A DNA stretch of 64,000 nt, from NCBI GenBank assembly GCA_025531455.1, contig JAMYHL010000004.1, positions 930,001 through 994,000 of the forward strand, written 5' to 3'. The notes beneath the pieces were generated by a model. The model searched no databases and was not told the origin of the DNA. It saw nothing but the letters and a program-made list of their open reading frames with translations. The position numbers and the translations under genes were made by a program. Within the stretch, counting starts at the first letter, position 1. Each line of letters opens with the position of its first letter. Shown here in pieces: positions 21,697 to 33,481 of this stretch. This stretch comes from Apiotrichum sp. Y4204. Its lineage: Eukaryota > Basidiomycota > Tremellomycetes > Trichosporonales > Trichosporonaceae.

Positions 21697-23647
21697 ATGG
21701 ACGTCTCCACGCCCCGCAAGCGCACGGCCGCGCACCTCGACGAAGGCACGCCGACCACAGTGCGCAAGCGGCGCTCCGAGCGCGTGTGAGTGTGGATAAG
21801 GCCTAACCACGAGATCCACGAATACTAATGACAGTGCCGCCACACCCCGCCCAGGGCCGCTCGCGACACCGACGAGCCGGCGTCGGAAACCCGTTCCCGT
21901 CCAGGCCTTGGATGACCCGGATGAAGACGAGCCCACGCCGCGCGCAAAGGCACCCCCGACGCCGGCCTCCAGCAGCGCCAGTACCAGCACCCTCCCCACG
22001 CCTAAACCCGCGCCGAAACGCGCACGTCTCCCGGAACACCTCCAGAACCTCCTGACGCTCCACCACGCATTCAACCTCGCGCTCAGTCTCGGGATCGCGG
22101 TCGAGCTTCCTGTCCTCCCCCCGCATCCGGCAAGTACGACGCGCCTCCCAGTCCCGGATCTCTCGAATCTGATTGCGCTGCGCGCACCCGTCGAGCAGAC
22201 CGCTGGCCGGCGATTCGGGACACAGGAGCTTGCGCGCCTCGCGTGGCTTTGGACATGGGACGGCGAGTCGCTCCCTGCCGAGTCGTCCTCGAAGGGGAAA
22301 GAGAAGGAAAAGGAGGATGACAATCCCTTCCTGGTCAAGCCGGCCGTTCCCTCCTCGACCGCGGCGTCGATAGCGGGGCTAGGATATCTGATTACCACGA
22401 CGCGCACGATCTGCCCTTCCTCTGGGCGGCGCGTGCACACGCACGGGATCGGCATTGAGCTCGAGCTCCAGCCCGGCGAGACGCGCCAGGTGCTCATGGG
22501 AGGTGGAGAGGGCGGGCTTGGGAACCGTGGCGTGGGCGGGGGGTTGCGAGCGATCAACCGATGGACGGCGGCGGGTGAGGCAAGGGAAGAGGTCGTGCGC
22601 CGGCGCTTGGAGCGCTGGGTCGAGCTCAATGGCGGGTCGGTGAGTAGCTTTTTGTCGCTGTTGCAAGCTAATCCCAGATCGAGCCTCCGGAGGAATCATC
22701 CCTCTCTCACCTTCCGACTCCAACGACGCGAGACAGCGGCCGGTGCACCATCCCGCCGATTCCGCTCCTTCCCCTCCCGAAGCTCCCAACGACGCTGCTG
22801 GCCGACTCACCGTCCGCGCGCCTTTTCGCGGCCGCCGAGCTGCCCCCACCGCCAGCGTTCGCCTCCTCAAAGCTGAAAGAGCCATTCGCGACCCCGAAAA
22901 AGACCACCATCCCAGGCCTCTCGGACCCCTTCGAGATCAAGGACAAGGACAAGACGCCGCAGACACCAAAGGGCTCGCTGCAGGAACGCAACCAGGCGAT
23001 GCTTGAGCGGGTGAGCTTACTTGCGACGATTGACAGCTGACATCAGATCAAGGCGCGCTCGAGCTCAAAGGCCGCGAGCCGAACCACGCTGGCGAGCGCA
23101 CTCGACTCGCCGGGCGTCATCCACCGCTCAGGCGCAAACGACCTCCGGCGGCGCAGCATGCTCTCGCGCCTCGAGGGCGTGGCCGAAGGAGTGTGGATGT
23201 GAGTTACCACTCGCTGACACGTCACTAACTCTCAGGATGTTTTCTGCCCCGTCTCCCGGACCAAACTCGCTCCCCACCGCTCCTCGCGGAAGTCGCAAAG
23301 CCATTCCGCTCCGCGAAGTCGCGGACATGATCACAAAGTCGTCCAAAACCCCCATATCGGACGCGGAGGCAGTCGCCTCCCTCAAGATGCTCACGGATCT
23401 GTGCCCCTTCTTCCTAAGCTGCAAGTTGGTGGGGCGGCACGAATGGCTCGAGATAGGGTCCTCGCTCGCGCCGCCCCCGAGCCCCAGCGAACAGGCGTTC
23501 ACGTCGCCGCAGTCGAGTCCGCGTGCGCCGCGCGTCGCGGGCCTCACCTCGCCGTCCCTGTCTGGTCCGGCTAGTCCGGGGCGCGTGAGGCGCACGGGGC
23601 TCGCGAGGGTGCGTGAGGTCATCCGCCGCGAGCTTGGCGAGTGGTAG
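21697..23647 (+). CDS. CDT1: Cdt1-like DNA replication licensing factor
   Basis: Exons 21697..21785, 21835..22639, 22678..23010, 23047..23198, 23236..23647, 596 residues. Cdt1 loads the MCM2-7 helicase with ORC and Cdc6. The first ~100 residues are basic and Pro-rich (TPRKRTAAHLDEG, TSRRRKPVPV). A central helical domain reads LPEHLQNLLTLHHAFNLALS...VEQTAGRRFGTQELARLAWL, matching the geminin-binding/winged-helix region of Cdt1. The C-terminal region (VADMITKSSKTPISDAEAVA...MLTDLCPFFLSCKLVGRHEWL) matches the Cdt1 C-terminal winged helix that contacts MCM. Introns are 49, 38, 36 and 37 nt and phases all agree. Cdt1 is poorly conserved in sequence, so the assignment rests on domain order. Confidence 0.7.
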
Positions 23648-24017
23648 TTTGATGTAGGACTTCAGAAGTCAGAGGTAAACGGTCAGAAGTAGCAGTCGAG
23701 AGTCAGAAGTCTAGTTTATACAGTATATACCGTACACTATTTGCGTCACAGATTGTTTATGTATCATGCATATGCTACCACCATGAGTCTTGCTTGATGC
23801 CTCTCAAAAGGGCATCGACAACTGCCGAGTTTCCAACAGCATCCCTCTGCCTGACCCTGGAGCAATGGATCCTGGCAGGTAAGCAGAGGGCAGCAACTGA
23901 ACCTCGCAAGTTCTGAGGGCCAAGACTGAGATGGCCAGGGTCAAGCTTCTGTACTTGTTGCGAGCCGATGCATAAGAAATGATAGAAGAACCGTCTATGA
24001 AATGGAGATGGGGTATA
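23648..24017. other. Convergent 3' intergenic region, CDT1/RRP5
   Basis: 370 bases. Just after the CDT1 stop the words gtcagaagt, agtcagaagt and acttcagaagtcagaggt form a short imprecise repeat (23660-23712). No gene is recognised. Confidence 0.45.
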
Positions 24018-27000
24018 TTACTCGTCGTCGCTGTCGCTGCTCTCCTCTCCGCTCTCCACCTTCGAGTTGGCAAGCACCCACTCGCGCGCGCGGCTCTTGG
24101 CCTTGTCCTGCCCCGCCGCATCGCCGATCCGCGACTCGAGCGCGAGCCACTTTTTGAACAAGAACCTGCCCGTCAATCCCCAATTCTAATCTAATAAACT
24201 CACTTGGCGCGCTTCTGCGTGAGCTTCTGCTCGAGTGCGCGCTCCACGAGGCCGCGCACACCGCCAATGTCCCCGCCCTTGGCCACCTGGTCGATGTACA
24301 CGTTCCACACGTCGAGGCGGCGCGGCGCGCGCGAGAGAATACCTTCAAACAGGGTCTTGCCGCGCTCTGCGTCGCCGTGCTTGAACTCGAGCAGCGCCAT
24401 CTTCTGCGTTACATCGATGTCTGGGGTTAGTCCTAAAGTCTGAGGTTGTATGAAAGCACTCCGCACACCTCTACTCACGCTTGCTCTTCTCGAGGCTCTG
24501 GAGCGCGCGGGGGAGGAGCGCCCGCGCGGCCGCGACATCGCCCTTGCGGAGGTAGTAGTCGGCAAAGCGTGCCCAAGTGTCCGGGAAGGCGGAGAACTTT
24601 TTCAGCATCTTCTTGTACACGTCCTCCTCGCCGTCCTTGCCGGCCGCGGCGAGGGCGTCGGCGTAGCGCGTGAACACTGAGCGCGCGTCGTTGTGCGCCA
24701 CGGCCTCCTTGAAGACTTCCTCTGTGCTCGCCGGCGTGCCGAATCCGAGCTCGAGGTTGACCAGCGCCATCCACACGTTGAGCTTCTCCTCCTCTTCCCT
24801 AAAGTGGATGCGCCCAAGAGCTTGCCGTCCGACGGAGCGCGCCTTGTCGACCTCGTGCAGCTGCAGCAGGAAGGACATGTACTGGATCCACAGGAAGGAC
24901 GAGTTCGGGGATGCGAGCAGCGCACGCTCAAAGTCCGAGATCGACTCGGGGCGCGACTCGCCGACAGCCGTGGCTGCCAGGTCGACCGCCTTCTTCTTCC
25001 CCTTGGCGGCCTTGGTCGGCGCCGCGTCCTCCGACTCGGAGTCAGAGTCAGAGAACGACTCGCGGTCGGGGGCGCCGCCAGTCCAGTCGAAGCCGCCGGC
25101 AAGTGAGAGCGCCGTCGAACCGTCCGCAGTGGAGACCTTCTTCTGAGCCTTGGAGCTTCCAGCAGGAGCAGTGTCGATCTGATGTGAGCTGATGACTCTG
25201 ACGGCTTAACTTACCTCCTCCTCCTCATCCTCCTCGTCGTCGTCATCCTCCTCCTCGTCGTCCTCAGCCTCGTCGTCATCATCCTCATCGTCCTCAGCGC
25301 CATCCATGACCTCGTCATCGGAACCGAGAAGCTTAATCTCGTTCTCCTCGTCGGAGACCTCTTCGTGCTCGTCCTCATCCTCGTCCGCCTCGTCATCGTC
25401 GTCCTCCTCGTCATTGTCCTCCTCCTCGTCATCCTCCTCCTCATCACCCTCCGCAGCCTCCGCACTCTCATCCTCGTCCATCTTGTCCCCAAACTCGTCC
25501 GCAAAGTGGCTGGCCTTGACCGAAAAGTTGATCTTGTTCTTCTCGGCATCAACAGACAGCACAACAGCGCGCACAGTGTCGCCCTCACGGAAGCCGCGGA
25601 GCGCCTGGCTAACGTCTTGCTTCTTGTTGTCCGAGATCTCGCTGCGGTGGCACAGGCCGCTGATGTCGCTGCCCTCAGGGCGGAGGAAGAGACCAAAGCT
25701 CTCCACGCGCTTCACCGTCGCGGTGACCTTTTGGCCCTCGGTAAAGTCGGAAATTGTGAGCTTTGGGCCCTTGGTCTTCTGCGGGCGTTCGCGAGTGCGC
25801 AGCGACATCTCGACGCGGCCGTCCGAAACGCTCAGGATCTTGCCGCTCACGAGCTGGTTGACCGCAAACCGCGGCTTCCAGTCTTTGACAAAGTCGTCGA
25901 ACAGTTCCTTGATCATCACACGGGCAGTGACGGTGCGGCCGAGCGAGACGAACAGGCCGTTGTTCGCGATGCTCTTGACGAGACCGCGGATCGCCTGACC
26001 GGGCTTGAGGGAGGAGGCATCGTCGACCTCGGGGTCGACGACCGTGGTATTCTTATCGGGCTGGGTGCGCGAGGTGCGAGTCGAAAGGTCGATGTTCTTG
26101 CCGTCAATTTTGAGGATGTAGCACATCGTGTTCTCGTCAACAACGAGGTTGCCCTCGCCGGCCGCAACAGAAAGGTCGTCGGCCATGTCGGTGGGCGAGA
26201 CGCGGCCGCGGGCCTTGCCGCCAAGGCGGACGATGGCGCCAGCAGGCGAGCGGGAAATGACGCGGCCGGGGACGATGTCACCAACGGCGAGCTCTCCAAC
26301 TGCACGGGAGGGGGCCGAGATACCAGTGTTCTTGCGCTTATTGGCGACGATTAGCAGACCCGAGGTGGCGTTCTTGGACACGACGACCAGGTCGTCAACC
26401 TTCTCGCCGACCTTGAGAGACTTGCGGAGCTCGTCGACGCCCATGCCGCGGTGGTTGGAGAGGTTGGAGAGGGAGAGGAGGGCGGTGAGCTGCGAGGGCA
26501 CGAGGGTGACGACGACCTGCTCGGCGTGGACCTGCGCGACGATACCGTTCACCTCCGCGCCGACCTCGAGCTTGGCGGCCGCAACAGCGGTCGGGAGCGC
26601 CTGGCGGACCGAGGCGACAAGCTTCTGCCTGTCGGCGTCAACCTCTGTGATGCGCACATTCACCGGCTTGCCGACGTAGAAGATGTCGGAGAGGTTGGTG
26701 ACAAAGTTCTGGCTCGCCTCGGACTGGGGAATAAAGGCGCGAAGGCCGCCAAAGAGGTCGACGATGCATCCCTTGTCGAGGATCTTGGAGACGACAGCGG
26801 GTGTGATCTCACCAGCCTTGACGTCGGCGAAAGAGGCGGGGACAGGGAGGTCGCTGTCAACGAGCGACTTTTTGAGCGTGAGGATAACACGGTTGCGCGC
26901 CTGCTCCAGGGCAAAGACACGGGCCTTGACGCTCGAGCCAACCTTGAAGCGCTTCTCGGGGTGCTTGAGACGAATGTCGGCGTAGTGGAGGGGCCAGACG

Positions 27001-28742
27001 ACGCCGTCGACTGAGCCCTGGACGTTGACGAACAGGCCCTTGTCGGAGAGCTTGCGAACGGTGCCCTTGAGGATCTGGCCGACCTGGAGCTCGCCGACCT
27101 GCATAAACACCTGGTCGAGGACCTTCTGCTCAAAGGAGAGGAGCAGCAGGCCGTCAAGCGGCGAGTGACCAATGACACGGGCGCGATGGTAGGTTCCGGG
27201 CTTGAACTGGCCCGTCTTCGCCGAGAGGGACGGGACGCGCTCGTCGGAGAGATGCGAGATGTGGGTGAAGCCCTCGATGCCGTCGTCGGTGCGGCAGACG
27301 ACTCCCCAGTCGGGGATCACGCGGATGACCTTGACGGACTTGATCAGCTTGCCGATCGGGATCGCCTCCTCGAGGGGCGTCTTCTTGTCGGCCGCGAGCG
27401 GGGAGGCGAGGTTGAAGATGTGGGGGAGGACGGAGAGAGCAAAGCGGCGGTCCGAGGAGCCAGAGACAGTGTCGTAGAGAACACGCGCCTTGAGCTTCTT
27501 GCCGATCTTGAAGCGGTCGTCAATGTCGTCCTCGCCGAGGCCGAGGTGAGAGAGGTCGATGGTGCCGTCGTAGAAGCCACAGATCTTGACGTTGAGGCCT
27601 GAGGGAACGACGGCAGTAACGAGCACGGAGACAAGCGCGCCGGGGATAATGGAGGAAATGTTGGAGACCTCGGTGAGGGCAGAGTGGACAAGCGTCTGGG
27701 GGTCGAGGGTGAGCGATGCGACGCGGCCACCGGCCTTGACCTCCGAGACGGTAGTGTTGACGAGCTGCCCGGGAATCAGGGCTCCAGCTGGGGTCAGCAG
27801 AGCACACCAAACGCACTCACAAGACACATTCTTCTCAACGTCCTCTGCGGGGACAAAGCCCTCCACACTTGCGAGGGCGGCGTCGCCGAATCCGAGGCCG
27901 ACGCGGTATCCCTTGTCCTCCTTCGAGATAACCTCGCCGGTGATCTTGAATCCAGTTGCGAGGTCGGCCTTGGCGATCTCAGAGTTGATCTTCTCGGGAG
28001 CGAGAGTGAGCTCGGCACGCGCTGCAAGACGGGTCATCTCTGAGACGGGGTATTGCGCGATGAACGCCTGCGATGCGGTGGGGAAGAGGTTGACGACCTT
28101 GGCGGGGAAGTACTGCCCCGGGGCGAAGATGTCGGCGAGATCCGGTGCGCCAGTCTCCTCGTCTTTATCCTCGTTTTCGTCCTCGGACATGGCGTCCATG
28201 TCGGCATTCAACGCGGCGGTGAGCGTCTTTGATACCTCGGTGATAGGCACGTGGGCGAGAAGGTTGTTGGGGAGGGAGACAATGAGATGGAGGGGAAGGA
28301 CGGTGTGCACGCGAGCAAGGACAAGTGTGCCGGGGACGAGACGCTTGTAGCTGAGCTCCTCGACACGAATCGTTTCCTTTTCGCGCTCGATGCGCTCTGC
28401 GTCCTTGGCCGAGCTGCTCTTCTTGATGCGCTTGGCGTGCCGTTCCGAGATGGAGCGCACCTTCTTGCCCGACTTGGCGCCTGCCTCGGCCTCAGCCTCA
28501 GCCTGGGCCTCGCGCTTGCCCTCGTTCCGCGCCTGCTTGTTCTCAAACGCCGTGAGAGCACTTCCGCCACCGCGGGGAAAGTCCACCTCTTCGCTCAGCA
28601 GCGAACTCTTGAACACCGGCATCGGTGCCGGCGCGTTGCGCTCCGCGCGGTCGCGGCCTGTACCCGCTGATGTGCGCGCCTTTTTTGCGTGCGGGGAGGA
28701 CCCGCCCGCCTGTGCGCGCTTCTTGCTTGGTGCTGGGGCCAT
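24018..28742 (-). CDS. RRP5: Ribosome-biogenesis protein Rrp5 (PDCD11)
   Basis: Exons complement(24018..24165, 24204..24420, 24479..25178, 25215..27787, 27821..28742), 1519 residues. Rrp5 binds pre-rRNA and is required for both 18S and 27S processing. The N-terminus is basic (KKRAQAGGSSPHAKKAR; FPRGGGSALTAFE). It is followed by about a dozen S1 RNA-binding repeats to residue ~1070, an extreme Asp/Glu tract (~1077-1165), and C-terminal HAT/TPR-like repeats (WIQYMSFLLQLHEVDKAR; PDTWARFADYYLRKGD; DVWNVYIDQVAKGGD). Domain order and length match the family. The first intron is 33 nt and stop-free in frame, so a naive reading inserts 11 foreign residues after EKNVS. An in-frame ATG at 28904 could add 54 residues; I chose 28742 because the basic start then matches homologues. 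Confidence 0.92.
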
Positions 28743-29276
28743 GGTGTGCCCTTTTAGATTGTGGTGTGGGTTGTGGAGAGAGGGTGAGATTGAGGTCGAG
28801 CGGAAGAGCTGCTCGAGGAGGTCACCACCGGGGGTGGGTGGATGTGGGATCTTGAAATTTCTGGGTGGTGGGTGAAGAAATTTGTTATGGAGAGGTGGTG
28901 CCATGAAGAATTCACGCGGGTTTTGCGTGGCCTTTGCGTGGCCTCCACTTTTTCCCTTATAGCGTGATTCCCGGATGTGGTATCCGTTCGCTGTTGCCCG
29001 AAAGCAGCCACAGCGAGCAACAAGGCAATGTCAAAGTGCCGAGAACGTTATCTACATTGCTTTTGCCAAAGCCCTTGTCGCACATCAACCCATCGAAACA
29101 CACAAAGTTCAGCAAACACACAAAGAGACAGAAGGAGAGGGGATACATCTCTCGCTTACGACTCTTCATTGCTCCCAACCTTATCCATAGCTACGACCAA
29201 ACGACAACATCCTATTGCATTCCACACTCCTCCCCCGTCCACTTTCCATCACCCGGCGCCACCCTTAGTCCCTCCC
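28743..29276. promoter_or_regulatory. Divergent promoter region, RRP5/SGF11
   Basis: 534 bases between the two starts. On the minus strand the first 162 bases are open in frame with RRP5 and could be leader or an N-terminal extension. The plus-strand end is CT-rich before the SGF11 ATG. No separate gene is seen. Confidence 0.45.
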
Positions 29277-30638
29277 ATGCCCTCGCCCGAAATCCGCGCC
29301 TACGTGAGTTCTTTCCATTTTCGTGAACTCACATCAGGCCGAGGCCATCTTTGCGGATCTGCTCGCCGACAGCGTGCTCAGCACCACCATCGAGGCGCAC
29401 CGCGAGATCAAGCGCGGGCAGGCTGTGTGCGCGACCTGTGGGACAAGGTGGGTGGCGTGCGTGTGTGATGGTGATCATTGTGATTGTGTTTGTGGCATTT
29501 GTGGCATTGTGTCACTGTGACAGTACCACCGTCAGCTCAATGTTTAACGTACATGCACTCTGGCTATCAATGGCATCTACCCATCACCCTTTCCTCTGTC
29601 CCTCCACTGACACCAGATGTCGCTCACACGCCCCCATCGCACCAACTTCCGGGGCCTCGTCCGCCGCACCCTCGCGTGAGCCGTCGCCCGCCAAAACACC
29701 CACACTCCGTTCAGCGGGGTACGCTGTCGGCCCTGAGCGGGGTACAGGTGGCGGGACAGGGATCGGGAGCGGGAGCGGGCGTATGGACGGCGCGGGGAAC
29801 GCGTTCTTTGACTGTCTTGTTTGTGGGAGAAGTGTGAGTGTTGCGGTCTAGCTGAAAGGCCAGGTTGGGGCTTGCGTGCCACGGGCCATTCCATACCTTG
29901 GGCCTTGGTCACGCGTGGACTCGCGAAAACGGGGCAATGGGTCCTCGGCTGAGCAGCTTCTAAACAGAGCCGTCATTCCAGAGTCTCGATCACTGACACC
30001 CAGGTAACGTCCGCCCGATATGCCCCGCATCTGGCGTCCTGTCTCGGGTTCTCCGGCTCGACGCGACGCGGCGCGTCACGAATGGCAGCCGCAAAGGCAC
30101 GGATGGGGAGCGAGCGCGCGAGTCCGAGCCCATATCTTGCGAGCGAGAACGACAGCGATGCTGACAGCACGAGCGGGAAGCGGAAGAGTAAGTTTAAAAA
30201 CCTTTGTTGCAACTTACACCAGAATACAACGGGATGAAGCGGGGTGCGTCTCCGACCAAGATGTTCAAGAAGAAGCACGCGCCGCACGCGGGATCCGCCC
30301 CGCCACCATCGACGAACAAGCCGCATGCGCCATCGCGCCTCGGCCGGCCGCCAATCAACAAGGCGCACTCGGCATCGCCGCTGAGCCCGGACAAGGAGAA
30401 GGACAAGCTGTCGTTCCGGAAACGCGAGGGCTCGGCCGCGTCCACCGCGAGTGCCGTGTCGCGGCCGCGGAGCACCACTCCCAGTGTGGGGCGGAAGACT
30501 GTCCCGGGGCAGAACAAGGCGGCGCCGGGGCAGGCGGGCCAGAAGACGCTACCTGGCGCCGGGGCGGGTACGCCGCCGATCAGCGGGCAGGTGCAGGAGA
30601 CGGGGGACGAGAGCTCCGAGGCGGACGACGACTACTAG
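29277..30638 (+). CDS. SGF11: SAGA deubiquitinase-module subunit Sgf11
   Basis: Exons 29277..29303, 29338..29447, 29617..29833, 30004..30187, 30223..30638, 317 residues. Sgf11 links Ubp8 to SAGA and activates histone H2B deubiquitination. The N-terminal helix reads AEAIFADLLADSVLSTTIEA then HREIKRGQAVC, as in Sgf11/ATXN7L3. The zinc finger is FFDCLVCGRS joined to VTSARYAPHLASCLG; the splice at 29833/30004 is what rebuilds the CxxCGR-x8-H-x3-C finger. A long Lys/Ser/Pro-rich tail follows to an acidic end (SSEADDDY), far longer than budding-yeast Sgf11 (99 residues) but usual in basidiomycetes. Introns 2 and 3 are 169 and 170 nt, larger than most neighbours. The boundaries of exon 3's Ser/Gly-rich start are the least certain. 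Confidence 0.85.
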
Positions 30639-31005
30639 CGCGCTGTGCGCACCGCGCTGGGATCTGGCTGTATCATGAGATGTATCTGTTTTGTGTGGGG
30701 TGAAAGAGTGGACGGATTGGTGGAAGAATGTGCGGGTCCTGGAGGGGGCATTTGCCACGTTTCGTGTTTCGTCACCAACGCAACACGGTCCATCCACTTC
30801 CGGTGCGCGTCCGCGTTCGAGATTAACATCCTGGTCTCGACGTCGACCTCGGTATCGTGTCCCACTTCCCAACTCTCTATCCCTACTTCCTAGCCACTAC
30901 TTCCAACTCGTGCTTGTCAACTCCTAGCTTCTGGGGACGTCGCAGCGGACAAGTCCCCGCCCCCTTCTCCTTCCCTTTCTTCTCCCATCTCCCGGAGCCC
31001 CTCCA
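30639..31005. promoter_or_regulatory. Tandem spacer, SGF11 to TRS65
   Basis: 367 bases. The last ~150 are CT-rich (cttctccttccctttcttctcccatct), a typical leader for the next gene. Nothing coding is recognised. Confidence 0.45.
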
Positions 31006-33339
31006 ATGGAACCCTTCTTCCAGTCCCTCGCACTCGACCTCCTCGTGCCCGCGACCGGCGCGTTCCCCCCTGCGCCGGGGAAGGACGCCTCCGCCTTGCG
31101 AGAATGGTACGACGGGCTACGGCACCTCGCGACGCGCGACACCGCCTTTCTCGGTGAGTAGCTGTAGAGTCCTGTATCCCCAGCTGGAAAGCTCACGCCG
31201 CAGATGAGAAACTCGCATATGCCGTGACGATACACATCCCCTCGCCCTCCGAGGACGAATCTCCACCACCAGACGTCGTGTCCCTCGCCCGCCAGCTGCA
31301 GCTCACCGCGACAGCGAGCTTCCTCCCGCCCGGCGGTCCCGGCGCCGAGTCGCCAGTCGACAAGCGCCGCTCAATGCTCCCCGGTCTCGGGCATCCAGGC
31401 GCAAGCTTTTCCGGTCCTTCGCAGGCAGCACTCACGCCGTCTACTTCTAGAAAGCTTGAGGATGCGACGCCTGGCGCGGGCGCAGGGCCGCTCACACCCG
31501 TCCCGATGCCGGCGTCCACGCCGACCGCGCAGCAGTTTGCCAACATGGCCGGCGTCGTTGTCTGGGAGGGCGTGGTCGAGACTCCTGATGGCGCGCGGCC
31601 GTCGCTCGTGAAGGTTGACGGCGGGTGGGTTGCGGTTTGGCGCGGGGAGATGCCAGTTGGTAAGTGCTGCGAGACGCATAAGCATAACTTTAGGCTGGTT
31701 CGGAGCTGACAGCAGTGTACGTGCGCACGTCGATCCAGAACCCGGTTCTGGCGCTTACGGTTTCCGCAACGCTGCGCGAGTCTGGGACGCGGCGGAAGAA
31801 CGCGCCACCGGCAGGCGATGGTGTGTCGCTGTACAGCACGACAACGATGCACACGGAAGGCGCGGAGGACGACGACGAGACAGTGGACCTTGCGGAGATG
31901 GAGGAGATTGACCTACTTGGCGGTCTGGCGGACGAGCCGATGCCGGCGTCGCGCCTCGGCCCGAGTCTGCGCGACGACCTGAGTATTTGCGTGCAGCCGA
32001 CACCGGCGCCGTACACTCCGGGAACGCCCCACATGATCGGGACGCCGCGCACGCCGCTCACGACGAGCACGACGCTGCGCAAGAGCTTCCGACGAGTACT
32101 CGGCCTCTCCCCAGGCCTGAGGGTACGCATGCGGACCATGTTTCTTCCGCAGCTTATTCCGCCGACAGACGATGGCGAGGGTGACTCCGATGACGCGGGC
32201 GAGAGGCGGATCGTGCTCTGCATTGAGATTGAGAACGGCGCCGAGGCGGGGAAACACGCGTTTGAGATTGAGGGCGTTTCCGTCGAAGTTGGCGGTAAGG
32301 GCGCCAAAGTCACGGCATCCCTCCTCTGCCAACCCGGACAGGAAGCGCGCCCCCCGCATCCCGTCTTCCCACTACGTCTCCAGCATCTCGAGCAGTACAA
32401 CCTCCTCTACGCCGTAGACGTCGTGTCAACAGGCGGTGTGCGCGGCGACGAGCACCGACCCGTCTCCATCGTCCTCAACGCACGCCCCTTCGCTTCCAGA
32501 AGCGAAACCTCCGACACATTCGTGACATCTACCTTCCAATCACGGTGGAACTGCGCACTAGACCTCGCGCCCTTCTACGCGTCCCTCCCCCCCGCTCCAC
32601 CGGCACCACACTCTCACGCGCCGCAAAGCCGGCAAGTCGCGCACCGCCTCTCAAAGCCGACGCCGCCGACGCCAAACGCCATCGCAGGGGATAAGCGGTA
32701 CTCGCTCGCGACGCTGCTGGCAGAGAAGCCCGATCGGCGAGTGGTCACCAACCCCCCTCGGCCGGCACTCCCCTCAGCCAGCCGTGTGGTGAGCACACGC
32801 GGCCCCAACCCCACGCCGGCCATTGGCGACGGGCACGGCCTACTCGTGAGCGTCAAGGTCCTCACCCCCGAGCAGGGCATCGCGCCGCTCGACACGTTCT
32901 TCATCGAGGTATTTGTGCACAACCGCACAGACAGCGTCAAGCGTTTCCGCCTCGCTGTGCCCCCGCGCGACGCATACGAGACACGCGTAAAGGACGCGTG
33001 GGCGCGCAGGCGAAGGAGGGACCCGAGCGAGCCGTCCTATGGCGCCGATGATGCCGGTAAGTCGCGAAGCGCAGAGCGTGAATATATCTGACTTGTTTCT
33101 CAGTCCTCGCTGCCCTGCTCACACAGCACGAGGCCTCGTCACCCGCGCTCCTCGCACTCGAGACGGACGTGCGCTGCGGCCCGCTCCTCCCCGGCGCGAG
33201 CCTGAGCGCGCGCATCCGCTTCCTCGCGCTCCGCGACGGCGTGCACTCTGTCGAGCGGCTGCGGATCACGGGCGTTGGGGAGGACTTTGATTTCGTTATC
33301 AGCCCTGTGCTCGAGGTTGTGGTTGGTGTTGTCGAGTAG
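31006..33339 (+). CDS. TRS65: TRAPPII-complex subunit Trs65-like
   Basis: Exons 31006..31153, 31204..31659, 31716..33056, 33104..33339, 726 residues. Trs65 is a fungal TRAPPII subunit that helps activate Ypt31/32-class Rabs at the late Golgi. The N-terminus has the conserved acceptor-like helix (LREWYDGLRHLATRDTAFLD). The middle is a poorly conserved Pro/Ser-rich and acidic region. Ig-like strands follow: LLVSVKVLTPEQGIAPLDTF then FIEVFVHNRTDSVKRFRLAV. The end is the best-conserved family block: LALETDVRCGPLLPGASLSA, then RIRFLALRDGVHSVERLRIT and the terminal FDFVISPVLEVVV. Intron lengths are 50, 56 and 47 nt and phases agree. The presence of YPT1 on the same window is not evidence of linkage in function. 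Confidence 0.8.
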
Positions 33340-33481
33340 TGGAGTGTACTGCGCATGACATCAGTAGGCCTGTGATACTGAAGATGCTACTTGAGCGCTG
33401 CAGCTCTTCCCGCACGTTTTCGCCCACGGCATACATGCGTCTACGCGTCTACAAACTATGGCAGCAGCAGATGTCCCGTGC

